In this document: one piece after another, positions 1-11,072 of the stretch
Layout: each line of letters begins with the position of its first letter
Position numbering within the stretch: position 1 is the first letter of the stretch
Assembly (NCBI RefSeq): GCF_000485595.1
Contig: NW_014577972.1
Span: forward strand, 17,236 to 55,113
Length of the DNA stretch: 37,878 nucleotides
Origin: Priapulus caudatus
Lineage: Eukaryota > Priapulida > Priapulimorpha > Priapulimorphida > Priapulidae
Direction: 5' to 3'
Notes under the pieces: generated by a model
Seen by the model: only the letters and a program-made list of their open reading frames with translations
What the model was told of the DNA's origin: nothing
Database searches by the model: none
Translations under genes and position numbers: made by a program

Positions 1-308
1 GACATTGACAGACCCTGACAGAGCGTGACACACCCTGACAGACCCTGACACACCCTGACAGAGCGTGACAAACCCTGACATTGACAGACCCTGACAGAGC
101 GTGACACACCCTGACAGACCCTGACACACCCTGACAGAGCGTGACAAACCCTGACATTGACAGACCCTGACAGAGCGTGACACACCCTGACAGACCCTGA
201 CACACCCTGACAGAGCGTGACAAACCCTGACATTGACAGACCCTGACAGAGCGTGACACACCCTGACAGACCCTGACACACCCTGACAGAGCGTGACACA
301 CACTGAAA
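1..308. repeat. 76-bp tandem satellite (CCTGACA-rich)
   Basis: A near-perfect tandem array. The motif GACATTGACAGACC recurs at 1, 77, 153 and about 229, a period of 76 bp. Each unit is itself built from roughly 10-bp CCTGACAGAC / CCTGACACAC submotifs. The array is cut by the window start, so its full length is unknown. A reverse-complement, length-variable version lies at 8830-10010. Confidence 0.95.
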
Positions 309-389
309 CGGTGTGAAACACCCTCATGCAGTACAAAGACCCTGGCACCCTCACACGCTCCCGTACCCTCCCACACCCTTACACACACC

Positions 390-845
390 ACCGTTTATAA
401 CGTGTCATTGCCGTTATGTTGCAGGCTTCCAACATGATTCCAACACTGTCATTGTTGTTATGTTGCAGGCTTCCAACATGATTCCAACACTGTCATTGTC
501 GCTATGTTGCAGGCTTCCAACACGATCCCAACATTGTCATTGTCGTTATGTTGCAGGTTTCCAACACGATCCCAACATTGTCATTGCCATTATGTTGCAG
601 GCTTCCAACATGATCCCAACATTGTCATTGCCATTATGTTGCATGCTTCCAACACAATCCCAACACTGTCATTGTCGTTATGTTGCAGGCTTCCAACACA
701 ATCCCAACACTGTCATTGCCATTATGTTGCAGGCTTCCAACACAAATTCCAACATATTGTCATTATGTTGCAAGCTTCCAACACGATACCAACATTGTCA
801 TTGTCATGTTGCAGGCTTCCAACACGATCCCAACACTGGCTAACT
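390..845. repeat. 44-bp minisatellite
   Basis: About ten copies of a 44-bp unit that contains ATGTTGCAGGCTTCCAACA and TGTCATTGTCGTT; the ATGTT of successive units starts at 416 and 460. Because 44 is not a multiple of three and the unit has no stop in this orientation, reading frames cycle through three peptide forms (MLQASN.., LCCRLP.., YVAGFQ..). This makes long but meaningless open frames. I do not call a gene here. An inverted, noisy copy is at about 8280-8705. Confidence 0.93.
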
Positions 846-1835
846 ACGCAACGCTGCATCAACTTGGCTCGCCCACGATGGGTTCGCTAGGCGTTCACTC
901 GCTCGCCGCACACCTTGGTAATAACACAGGTACGACTACGCAGGTAATACTACAGGTAACAGGCACTCACTGGTGCGGGAGTACCATGCATTAGTGCCGA
1001 CGCGGCACGCCGGTGTCTCCGCACTACACCGACGACGTTGTACCACGCTTGTGCCACTGTGGCCACAAGAGTGCCATCCTACCGCACCGGTACTGCCATG
1101 GCACACTATGTACAGCCTCTGTACTAAAGCCAGCTGTGCCACCCCCCTACTGCACAAGTGCCACCCCTACCGCACTAGTTCCACTATGACGTACTACTGT
1201 TGCCATACTACACCAATCTTACTCTGCCGCACTAGTGCCACTGGGTCACCCTAGCGCGGCCGTACAACATCAGCCAGGTACAGCATCCACAAGTGTGTAC
1301 ATACTGATTTGGGAAGCCTGTCAACCGAGAAGCTTCATATCTAATCGACTGGCCGGTCAGGTTGGCCACGTGTAATGGTTTCTTGTTTGCATTAAACGAA
1401 CGCGGCGTTTCACGGGTGGGTTGGTAAATAGGGAAATGGGTTTTTGGCAATTTTGGCCGCGCGCTCATTCATGCGTAGTCAAGTCATATGCGCGTAATTA
1501 ATGTGAAACATGTTGCGGTGCTGGATGAATTCATTGGGTCACTGAGGTACATAACAGGGAAGCTTTCAGTGACTCTCTCATCACATCAGCGTGCGTAATT
1601 GGACCGGACTGGACTTGGCGGGGTGAGGGAGTTTTGGTCACCCGTCTATCTGCCACTGAAATCATTTAAGCATTATTTAGTAGCTTCCATTATTTAGTAG
1701 CATTTCAGGTTACGGACTGGGATAGATAGCATTGGGGTTAGGAGTAGCTAGGGTAGCACAGATGTCTAGAGGACCGCCGTTTCACGGAGTTTCCGGTTCC
1801 TGTTATCTCCAACCAAATAGCGGCTGCTGTTTGTC
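846..1835. other. Non-coding sequence of fold-back arm A
   Basis: No gene is supported here. The stretch is the clean partner of the inverted copy at about 7140-8270 (for example the GTACAGCCTCTGTACTAAAG segment near 1110 has its reverse complement near 7920). Short open frames here have no recognisable similarity or splice context. In the gene model this lies in a CELF intron. Confidence 0.6.
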
Positions 1836-2140
1836 AGAAAGTCCTTGTTACAAATAGTATAGCTGATGTGACTAGCTAACCGAATAGGCATTGCAAATTA
1901 CTAACCGAATAGCTGTTACAAATATATGTTGTGAGCAACTACCCGAATACGCGTTACAAAAATCGCTAACCGAGAAGCCATTACACACATCTAATTGAAC
2001 AGCTAGTGGGAAGAGCTAACCGATCAGCCGACACACATGGCTAGCCACATAGCTATTGCGGGCAGCTTACCAAAGAGCCATTGCACATAGGTAGCTGAAA
2101 TCACTTTTGCTGATGGCTAAGCGAGTAGCTATGGTTAATT
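1836..2140. repeat. Degenerate 35-40 bp repeat upstream of CELF exon
   Basis: Imperfect recurrences of CTAACCGAATAGC followed by ATTACAAAT-like sequence (near 1877, 1903, 1967, 2018), about 35-40 bp apart, with heavy divergence. The series ends close to the acceptor of the exon at 2173. An inverted copy is at about 6850-7140. Confidence 0.6.
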
Positions 2141-2172
2141 GAAGCTAATCCATGCGTGTGTGTGTGTTGCAG

Positions 2173-2319
2173 CGGTCGGCTTGCATGGTGCTAATCTGGC
2201 AGGCCTGAGCGCACCGATGATGGCAGCGGCGGGCTCCACGGCGGGAGATCTCGCTCCCTCACAGACCTACAGCTCTAGCATGCACAACCTCGCAGCGCTG
2301 ATGGCAGCTAACAACCACC
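2173..2319 (+). CDS. CELF: CELF linker exon (147 nt, phase 1-1)
   Basis: Internal coding exon of a CELF/Bruno-like RNA-binding protein, from the divergent linker between RRM2 and RRM3. The acceptor is a T/G-rich tract ending TGTTGCAG just before 2173, and the donor is GTAAGT at 2320. It encodes 49 residues including VGLHGANLAGLSAP and MHNLAALMAAN, low-complexity Ala/Met/Leu/Ser sequence that resembles the AGLNVGSLAGM..AAL part of vertebrate CELF1/2 linkers. It begins with two bases completing a codon and ends with one base of the next, the same phase as every downstream CELF exon here. The linker mediates protein contacts and part of the RNA-binding and splicing activity. Family assignment rests mainly on frame continuity with the RRM3 exons downstream. 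A damaged mirror copy lies at 6600-6761. Confidence 0.7.
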
Positions 2320-2329
2320 GTAAGTCGAA

Positions 2330-2650
2330 GCTTCGTTAGCTAACGAGCGTGTCGGATGCTAACGAGGGCGTCGTTAGTTGATGAGCGTGTTTGCGGAGGC
2401 TGTCATTACGGCGTGTGTAGCCTCGCGGCAGAAAAACGACCGCTGCGAGTCGAAAGCTAGTTAGCTAACGAGCGTGTCGTCAGCTAATGAGTGTTTCATT
2501 GGTTAACGAGCGTGCATGCTATTGCTGCAACTAACAACTGCTGTGACTCTAAGCCTCGTTAGCTAACGAACGTTGGCATGGCCTCGACGACATCATTAGC
2601 TAACGAACGTTCACGCAGGAGCTAGCCGTTAGCTACGAACGATCTCACGC
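2330..2650. repeat. Degenerate GTTAGCTAACGAGCGT repeat
   Basis: Starting directly after the exon donor, the palindromic core TTAGCTAA with GAGCGTGTCG-like or GAACGTT tails recurs at about 2335, 2460, 2560, 2597 and 2628, interspersed with unrelated sequence. The core is self-complementary. No gene is seen. The inverted copy is at about 6250-6600. Confidence 0.65.
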
Positions 2651-3424
2651 GAGTCACCTGCGGGCTACCGCTCTCGCGTGCGCGCCCGCGTGTTGCCGGC
2701 CGTTACAATGTAGATCGGGTGCGATTTCACGTGACGTCGGATGCCATCTAAGGCGCCATCTGGCGAGAGAGTAGCCGTCCTCGGTGTACCGCTGTCAAAA
2801 CACCTTGCATCTAGCATGTCTAATGCGATCTTCATAGGACCGCTAGATGGTGCGCGCATTCTGCTCGTCGTATTTCATGCTAACTCGGTATATTTGGCGA
2901 CGAGTCGGTTCGCGTTCTCGTTCGCGACGTCGCGGAGAGCGTACAGCGCGCACTTTGGGCGGTGCGGTGCACGACGCGCAAGAAAAACAGGAGAGAAAAT
3001 AGGCGTTCGCTCGCGAGATTGCGCTCTCACGGGCGACTTAATCCGAGGCGACGACAGCGCTGCGCTAAGGCGGGTTCATACTCCCGGGACGTTGCTCTCG
3101 CATCGTTGCAGATTAAGTAATCATTACCTTCGCATCAGTGACAGCGGGGAAGCCACGATGAAAGGAGGCAGCGCAGGGGCTGCCCCGTAAATTAATTAGC
3201 GGCGCACGATTTTGTTTTCGCCGGGTTTTCGCGCGCTCACGTGCGCGTGAGCGAAATCTCGATAGTCTGGTCTTTGTTCGGCCGGTTAATCCCGGCTGAT
3301 CGTATTAGCGGCTTTTCACTGACTCCGCATCTCTTTCATTTCTCCCGCAGCTTTGAGTTCGATAGGCAGTATGCACCAGCTAGCAGCACTGAGTCCATCC
3401 ATCGCATATTCACAAGGTATTAAC
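2651..3424. other. Non-coding part of arm A
   Basis: No coding region is supported. Open frames here lack similarity and their mirror copy at about 5375-6230 breaks them with indels. It lies in the CELF intron between the linker exon and the downstream exons. Confidence 0.55.
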
Positions 3425-3738
3425 CCTCTGTAGTGATAGTATACCAGTCCGTGATGCAGTGTGGTGTACCAACCCTCTGTAGTACTAGTATACCAGCCTG
3501 TGATGCTGTGTGGTGTACCAACCCTCTGTAGTACTAGTGCGGTGTACCAACCCTCTGTAGTTACTAGTGCACCAGCCTGTGATGCTGTGTGGTGTACCAA
3601 CCCTCTGTAGTACTAGTGCGGTGTACCAACCCTCTGTAGTTACTAGTGCACCAGCCTGTGATGCTGTGTGGTGTACCAACCCTCTGTAGTTACTAGTGTA
3701 CCAGCCTGTGATGCTGTGTGGTGTACCAACCCTCTGTC
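3425..3738. repeat. Tandem repeat TR, minus-type orientation
   Basis: Copies of ACCAACCCTCTGTAGTACTA followed by GTGYACCAGCCTGTGATGCT and GTGTGGTGT, in a unit of roughly 55-60 bp with shortened variants of about 35 bp. The array stops abruptly at about 3738, where the orientation of the same repeat flips. Confidence 0.9.
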
Positions 3739-3760
3739 GGCCTGGTACACTCAGTGCTAC
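3730..3760. other. Fold-back junction 1
   Basis: Left of this point the tandem repeat reads ACCAACCCTCTGT; right of it the reverse-complement form (CTACAGAGGGTTG) begins and continues for about 1.6 kb before the reverse complement of arm A starts. This is the turning point of the first large inverted repeat. Confidence 0.85.
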
Positions 3761-5370
3761 AGAGGGTTGAGTACACCACACTGCATAGCGCAGAACTGGT
3801 ATACTAGTACTCAGCAGTAGGCGTTGGTATACACCACACAAGCATCACAGGTGCTGGTATACTAGTAACTACAGAGGGTTGGTACACCACACAGGCATCG
3901 ACAGCACTGGTGGCACTAGTACTACAGAGGGTTGGGTACACCAGAAAACACAGCATTCAATAGGCATGGTTGCACTAGCTACTAGTAGGTTGGTTAGCTG
4001 TACAAATGAGAGCATCATAGATCTGGTATACTTAGTACTGTAACATATGATTTTACAGATGTACACTAAATTATGTTAAGGAGTCGCGTGAGTTGCGCTA
4101 GACTCCGGTTGTGTTTAGTGTTAGTCTATGGTAGACAGAGCGTCGCGCATCTTGTGCGGCCTACATGATGTTAATATTGGCAGAGACATGGTAAACGTCG
4201 TTTTAGGTCGGGCATTTCACTTACGGTCATTGTGAAATCGGAGTAGGACGCCGTGTGGGAGAATGGGTGACATGTGCGCCAAGAGTAGGGCGTTTTTTTT
4301 TGGGGTAATATATAGAATGAGATTTAGAGAGACGCGGGGAAAGACAGAGTATGCGCCATTATCTCTGTGCAAGATGTGAACTATACCTGTGTGGCAAGAT
4401 ATTAAAAGTTTAATTCAGTTTAAATTTAATACACAAGTTTGGGTTCCTTCTGTATTCACATACATCGAACTTTAATTCAACGTTACAGTACTACAGAGCG
4501 AGACTTGTGTACACTATACTGGCATCAGCAGATTGATACATTAGTAACTACAAGAGGGTTGGCTCACACCACACGAGCAATCACAGGCTGTATTACTGAT
4601 CACTACAGAGTGTTGGTAACGCACACAGCATCACAGACCTGGTACACTTAGTAATACAGAGGATTTGCAACACTGAGTATGCCATCAGCAGACTGGTACA
4701 ACTAGTACTACAGAGGGCTTGGCACACTAGTACTGCATCACAGACTGGTACACTAAGTACTACAGAGGGTTTGGCACACTAGTAACTACATCACCAGGCT
4801 GGTATACTAGAGTATTACTACAGAGCGGTTGGTAACACCAACACTGCCATACACAGACTGGTACACACTAGTGCTTACGAGGGTTGGCACACTAGTACTG
4901 CATGACAGACATGGTACACTAGTACTACAGAGGGTGGCCACACGTAAGTACTGCGCATCACAGACTGGTTTACACTAGTACTTACAGAGGAGTTGGATAC
5001 ACTTAGTACTACATCACGAGCTGGTACTAACTAGAGTGTACATGACAGAGGGTTGGCTACACCACACTGCATCCACAGAATGCTGGTACACTCAGTGGCT
5101 AACAGAGGTGTGGTACATCCACACTGCATCACGGACTGGTATAGCTAGTGCGTACAGAGGGTTGGCTAGCACCACAGCTGCATCACGGACTTGGTAATAC
5201 TAGTGCTAACAGAGGGTTGGTAGCACCACGTGATCACGGAGCTGTATACTAGTACTACAGAGGGTTGGTACATCACACTGCATGCACAGCTGGTATACTA
5301 CGTACTACAGAAGGTGGTACGTACACAACACTGAATCACAGGAACTGGGTATACTATCACTACAGAGGGT
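3739..5370. repeat. TR (plus-type) - unique core - TR block, copy 1
   Basis: Tandem repeat in the orientation CTACAGAGGGTTGGTACACC occupies 3739-4060 and 4490-5370. Between them is a non-repetitive core (about 4060-4485) that includes a run of T near 4292 and GGGGTAATATATAG. Repeat units here differ from one another by many single-base insertions, unlike the tidy units at 3425-3738. The same block recurs in direct orientation at 13500-14898. No gene is seen. Confidence 0.88.
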
Positions 5371-6599
5371 TAATACCTGGTGAATATGCGTGGATGGCGA
5401 CTCAGCGTGCTGCTAGCTGGTGCATACTTGCCTATCGAACTCAAAGCTGCGGGAGAAATGAAAGACATGCGACGTCAGCTGAAAAGCCGCTATACGATGC
5501 AGCCGGATTAACCGCCAACAAAGACCAGACTATGAAGATTCGGCTCACGCGACCACGTGTGCGGCAGCGCTGAAAAATCACGCGCGCGAAAACCAAAATT
5601 GCGTGTCGACACGCTAATATTAATTTAACGGGGGCAAGCCGCCTGCGCGCCACTCCTTTCATACGTGGGTTCCGCCGCTGTCACTGATGGCGAAAGGTAA
5701 TGATTACATTAATCTGCAACGATGGCGAGAGGCAACCGTCCCGGGAAGTATGACACCCGCCTTTAGCGGCAGCGCTGGTCCGTCGCCTCGCGATTAAGTC
5801 GCCGGCCGTGAGAGCGCAATCTCTGGCGAGCGGAGACGCCTATTTTCTTGCTCCGGCTGTTTTCTTGCGGCGTCGTGCACCGCACCGCCCAATGGCAATG
5901 CGCGCTGTACGCTTCTCCGCGCGCCGTCGGCGAACCGGAACGGCGAACCGACTTCGTGCGCCCAAATATCGCCGAGTTAGCATGAAAATACGACGAGCAG
6001 ACCATGCGGCGCAACCATCCTAGCGAGTCCTAATGAAGATCGCATCTAGACATGCTAGATGCAAGGTGTTTTGAACAGCGGTTACACGCGGCGACGAGCT
6101 ACTCTCTCGGCCAGATGGCGGCCTTAGATGGCATCGAGACGTCACGTGAAATCGCACTACAACCAGATCTACAATTGTAACGGCCGGCAAACACGCGGGC
6201 GCCGCTGCACCGAGAGCGGTAGACCCGCGAGGTGACTCGCAGTGAGATCGTTCGTAGCGTAACGCTGCTAGCTCCTGCAGTGAAACGATTCGTTAGCTAA
6301 TGATGTCGTCGAGGCATGCCAACAATTCGTTACTAACCGAGGCTCTAGAGTCACAGACAGTTGTTAGTTGCGGAGCAAATAGACATGGCACCGCTCGTTA
6401 ACGCAATGAAACACTGATTAGCATGACGACACGCTCGTTAGCTAACATAGCTTCGACTCGCAGCGTCGTCTGTTTTTCTGCCGCAGAGGGCCTACACAGC
6501 GCGCGTAATGACAGCCGTCCGCAAAGCTCGCTCATCAACTAAAGACGCCCTGCATTAGTCATCCGACACGCTCGTTAGCTAACGACAGCTTCGACTTAC

Positions 6600-6761
6600 G
6601 GTGGTTTGTTAGCTGCGCATCAGCGCTGCGAGGTTGTGCATGCTAGAGCCTTAGTAGGTCATGTGAGGGAGCGAGATCTCCCGCGGTGAGAGCCCGCCGC
6701 TGCCATTCATGCGGTCGCGCTCAGGCCTGCCCAGATTAGGCACCAAATGCAAGCGCGACCG
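6600..6761 (-). pseudogene. CELF: Damaged mirror copy of CELF linker exon
   Basis: On the - strand this matches the exon at 2173-2319, including the flanking donor (GTAAGTCG) and an acceptor ending GCTGCAG. It is 162 nt against 147, with scattered single-base insertions (for example GGTTTGTT for GGTTGTT) that break the reading frame repeatedly. It would look like a pseudogene, but I infer that it is an unpolished, reverse-complemented read of the same exon, not a separate locus. It should not be counted as gene content. Confidence 0.75.
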
Positions 6762-8279
6762 CTGCAGCACACACACTACCACGCATGGATTAGCTTCATA
6801 ATTAACGGCACTAGCTACTCGCTTAGGCCCATCAGCAAAAGTGATTTCAGCTATCCCTATGTGCAATGGCTCTTGCGTAAAGCTGCCGCATAGCTATGTG
6901 GCTAGCCGATGTGTGTTCGGCTGATCGTTTAGGCTCTTCCCACTAAGCTGTTCAATTAGACTGTGTGTAATGGCTTTCTCGGTTAGCGATATTTTGTAAC
7001 GCGTATTCGGGTAGTTGCTCACAACATTATTTGTAACAGCTATTACGGTTAGTAATTTGCAATGCTCTATTCGGTTAGCCTAGTCACATCAGCATCATAC
7101 TATTTGTAACAAGGACTTTCTGAGCAAACAGCAGCCGCTATTTGGGTTGGAGATAACAGGACGTCAAAAGAAACCTGCCGTGAAAACCGGGAGCGTCCTC
7201 TAGACATCTGTGCTACCCTAGCTACTCCTAACCCAAATTCTATCTATCGCCAGTCCGTAAAGCCTGAAATGCTACTGAAAGGTAATGGAAGCCTACTAAA
7301 TAAATCGCTAAAAATGATTCAGTGGCAGATAGACGGGTGGACCCAAAACTCCTCAGCCCCGACCAAGTCGCAGTCCGGTCGCAATTAGCGCACAAGGCCT
7401 GATGTGACGAGAAGAGCTCACTGAAAGCTTCCCTGTTATGTACGCGTCAGTGACCCAATGAAATTCAATGACCAGCACCCGCAACACATGTTCAGGCATT
7501 AAATTAACGCGCATTATGACTTGACTACGCATGAATGAGCGCGGCGGCCAAAAATTGCCAAAAAACGTCATTTCCCTATTTACCCGCCCCGACGAACCCA
7601 CACGACCCGTGAAACGCAGCGTTGTTTAATGCATAACAAGAAACCAATTACACGTGGGCCAAACCTGACGCGGCCAGGTCGATTAGATATGAAGCTTCTG
7701 CGTTGACAGGCTTACCCAAATCAGTATGTACACACTTGTGGATGCTGTATCCCTGGCTGATGTTGTACGGCCAGCGCTAGGTGAACCCAGTGGCACTAGT
7801 GCGGGCAGAAGTAAGATTGGTGTAGTTATGGCAACTGTAAGTACGTCCCCCCCCCCCCCCATAAGTGAACTAGTGCGGTAGGGTGGCACTTGTGCAGTAG
7901 GGGGGTGGCAACAGCTGGCTTTAGTACAGAGGCTGTACATTAGTGTGCCAATGGCAGTACCCGGTGCGGTAAGGATGGCAGCTCTGTGGCCACTCATGGC
8001 AAGAGCGTGTACAACGTCGTCGTGTAGGGCAGGAGGCCACACCTGGCGTGTCCGCGTCGGGCACTTAATGCGCTGGTACTTCCCGGCACGCAGTGAGTGC
8101 CTGTTACCTGTATGTATTACCTGCGTAGTCCGTAGACTGTGTTATTAACCAAGGTGTGCGGCGAGCGAGTGAAACTGCGCGCCTAGCGAACGCCAATGCG
8201 TGGGCGAGCCAAAGTTGATGCGCGTTGCGTGAGTTAGCACAGTGTTGCGGATCGCTGTTGGAGCTGCAAACAGTGAATA

Positions 8280-8705
8280 CAATGTTGGTATCGCGTGTTG
8301 GAAGCTTGGCAACATATAATGACATATGTTGGAATTTGTGTTGGAAGCCTGCAACCATAAGATGGCAATGACAGTGTTGGGATTTGCTGTTGGAAGGGGC
8401 CAGCACAATAGACGACAATGACAGTGTGTGGGATTGTGTTGGAAGGCGATGCCAACATAATGGGCACAATGACAATGTCTGGGATCAATGTTGAACAGCA
8501 CATGCAAACATCAATGGGCAATGACAATGTTGGGATCAGGTGTTGGAAAGCGGCTGCAACATAACCGGACAATGACAGATGTTGGGATCGTGTTGGAAGG
8601 CTGCACACATAGCGATCAATGAGCAGTGTTTGGAATTAATTTGGAAAGCCTAGCAAAGCATAACAGACAATGACAGTGTTGAATCGATGTGGAAAAGCCT
8701 GCAAC
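8280..8705. repeat. 44-bp minisatellite, inverted noisy copy
   Basis: Reverse-complement form of the array at 390-845 (GTGTTGGAAGCCTGCAACATAA-like units with GGCAATGACAGTGTTGGGAT). Spacing is irregular because of indels. Confidence 0.9.
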
Positions 8706-8829
8706 ATACCGGCACGACGGCATGCACACGTTCTATAAAGCGGTGGTGTGTGTACAGGGTGTGGGAGGGTACCCGGGAAGCGTGTGAGGGTGGCCAGGGG
8801 TCTTTGTAGCTGCATGAGGGTGTTTCAAC

Positions 8830-10010
8830 AACCGTTTCAAGTGTGTGTCCACGCCCTCTGTCAGGGTGTGTAGGGTCTGTCAGGGTGTGTCACGCTAATG
8901 TCAGGGTCTGTCCATGTGCAGGGTGTTGTCACGTCTCTGTCCAGGGTGTGTCAAGGGTCGTGTCAATGTCAGGTTTGTCAACGCTCTGTCAGGTGTGTCC
9001 AGGGTCTGTCAAATGTCAGGGTTTGTCACGCCTCTGTCAGGTGGTGTGTCAGGGTCTGTCAACTGTCAGGGTGTGTCAGCGGACTCTGTTCACGGGCGTG
9101 TCCAGGGTCCTGCAATGTCAGGGATTTTGTCAAGCGCTCTGTCAGGGTGTGTGCAGGTTTGTCCAAGTGTCAGGGTCATGTCCCAATGTCAGGGTTTTTG
9201 TCAGCGCTCTGTCAGGGTGTGTGCAGGGTCTGTCAAAGTGTCAGGGTTGTGCCGCTCTGTCAGTGTGTGTCAGGGGTCTGGTCCATGGCTAGGTTTGTCG
9301 CGCGGCTCTGTCCAGGGTGTGTCAGGGTCTGTCAAATGTTCCAGGGTTTGTCACGGCTCTGTCAGGGTGTGTCCAGGGTCTGTCAATGTCAGGGTTTGTC
9401 ACAGCTCCTGTCAGGTGTGTGTCAGGGTCTGTCAGGGTTTGTCACGCCTGTGCAGGGTGTGTCAGGGGTCTGTCATAGTCAGGTTTTGTCACGTTCTGTC
9501 AAAGGGGTGTGTCAGGGTCTCCAAATCTGTCAGGCGTTTGTTCACGCTTCTGTCAGGGTGTGTCAGGGTCTGTCCAAATGGTCAGGGTTTTGTCAGCGCT
9601 CTGTCAGGGTGTGTCAGGGTCTGTCAATGTCAGGGTTTGTCACGGCTCTGTCAGGGTGTGTCAAGGGTCTGTCAATGGCAGGGTTTGTCAGCGCTCTGTC
9701 AGGGTGTGTCAGGGTCGTCAATGTCAGGGTTTGTCACGCGACTCTGTCAGGGTGTGTCAGGGTCTGTCAATGTCAGGGTTTGTCAGCGCTCTGTCAGGGT
9801 GTGTCAGGGTCTGTCAATGTCAGGGTTTGTGCACGAGCCGTCGTGCAGCGGTGTGTCAGGGTCCTGTCAATGTCAGGGTTTTCACGCTCTGTCAGGGTGC
9901 TGTCAGGTTACTGTCCAATGTCAGGGTTTTGTCACGCCTGTCAGGCTGTGTCAGGGTCTGCGTCAATGTCACGGTTTTTATCAACGCTCTGCCATGGGTC
10001 TTGGGTGTGT
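8830..10010. repeat. 46-bp satellite array (GTCAGGGT-rich)
   Basis: About 25 imperfect copies of a unit that reads GTCAGGGTTTGTCACGCTCT, then GTCAGGGTGTGTCAGGGTCT and GTCAAT. The basic period is 46 bp, whereas the clean inverted partner at 1-308 has 76 bp (46 plus an extra 30-bp block). All three frames on this strand stay open for long stretches simply because the repeat lacks stops. No protein is inferred. Confidence 0.9.
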
Positions 10011-11047
10011 AAATAGAAATGTGAGGGTGAGCATGAAGGTGAAAAGTAAGCGTGAGGATGCGTAAGAAAGCATGGAGAACGAGGCTGGAGTGTTTTGAGG
10101 ATCGCCACATATGCGATTGCATGCCTGACGAGAGCAAAGAAGCGTGAACTGCAACACACGGAGTGGAGCGAGTAGGATAATCTGAATGAGTGTGGCGGAG
10201 CTCGCAAACCAATAAGCGTGAGAAGGCGAGAGGGAGTGAGGATTCGAAAGAGTGAGAAGTAAATTAACGCCTCAGCGCGACTGACTGATCAACAACTCAA
10301 TCGACTCCGGTTAAACAGGCAAATGATACCGCGATCCACCCTATCACTCTTCGCAATGCCAAAAAAAAAAACTTCCCCAAGCTAATGAGCCCAAAGTCAC
10401 GAAACTTAAGTTCTGCATCAAATGAAGCAACTCTAGCTCTTTTTTGCAGCTCAACCCCAGCCTTCCGCATCTGGTTTTTTTTGAAACGGCAGTTGCTAGT
10501 ACCGCTTTTTTCCCATCCCCGGCTGTTTGCCGCAGAGACGCGCAGAGGCGTACCCCGATACTATTTCCGCCTCGTCTGTCAACACACCGAATCTACGAGC
10601 GACGCACGGCAGTAGACATGTTCGCGAGGAATTGCGCGCAGACGACTGTGGCCAACAACCCGACGTCACAGCGGTGAACGACAACGGCCGACGTCAACAG
10701 ATGACGAAGCCAGCCGCCGACGTCACGCAGCAGACGCAGGGAGGCACTCCATGACGATGATGATGGCGGCGTGCGAATGATTTTGATGTCGTGTACGAGA
10801 CGGGCGAGAATGCCGGCGTGGAGATGCGTGGCGCTGAAGGAGCTCGCAAGCTCGTAGACAATCTCTGGCTCGCCTTCCACCCAACGGCCGCACCGACTGT
10901 CTTTCACCAGTCGCCTTCACCGCCCCTCTAGTCAACCAGCCATTCCCGGCCCCGCACGTCTCACTCTCCGTCTCACTACACGCTCAAGCCGACCCCCACC
11001 AGTGACCACTCTCCCACGCCCCGCCTCCCAACCTAACTCGTCCAACC
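10011..11047. other. Unpaired sequence between satellite and gap
   Basis: No gene recognised. Short overlapping open frames on both strands (10385-10935) have no identifiable domain. It has no inverted partner in the window. If the fold-back interpretation is right, its reverse complement should lie left of base 1. It includes a run of A near 10363. Confidence 0.5.
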
Positions 11048-11072
11048 NNNNNNNNNNNNNNNNNNNNNNNNN
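11048..11072. other. Assembly gap (25 N)
   Basis: Twenty-five consecutive N. This is a scaffold join between two contigs, each of which ends in fold-back sequence. Confidence 0.99.

Larger units (their letters stand above)
5375..8829. repeat. Reverse-complement, insertion-rich copy of arm A
   Basis: Mirrors about 320-3420 throughout. The sequence CCTCTGTAGTG..GTATAC at 3420 pairs with 5360; the CELF exon at 2173-2319 pairs with 6600-6761; the 44-bp satellite at 390-845 pairs with 8280-8705. The interval is about 11% longer than its partner (roughly 3425 against 3080 bp between matched anchors), mostly through single-base insertions. That excess resembles raw single-molecule read error more than evolution. 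No independent genes are called here. Confidence 0.88.

Noticed and set aside
313-994. Overlapping 100-176 codon open frames (MLQASN..IPTLSL.. repeats)
   Set aside because: They are three frames of a 44-bp satellite lacking stops; the same peptides reappear in the inverted copy at 8145-8608.
8843-10065. Open frames of 149-383 codons rich in Val/Cys/Gln/Gly
   Set aside because: Translation of the 46-bp GTCAGGGT satellite in several frames at once; no start context, domain or partner.
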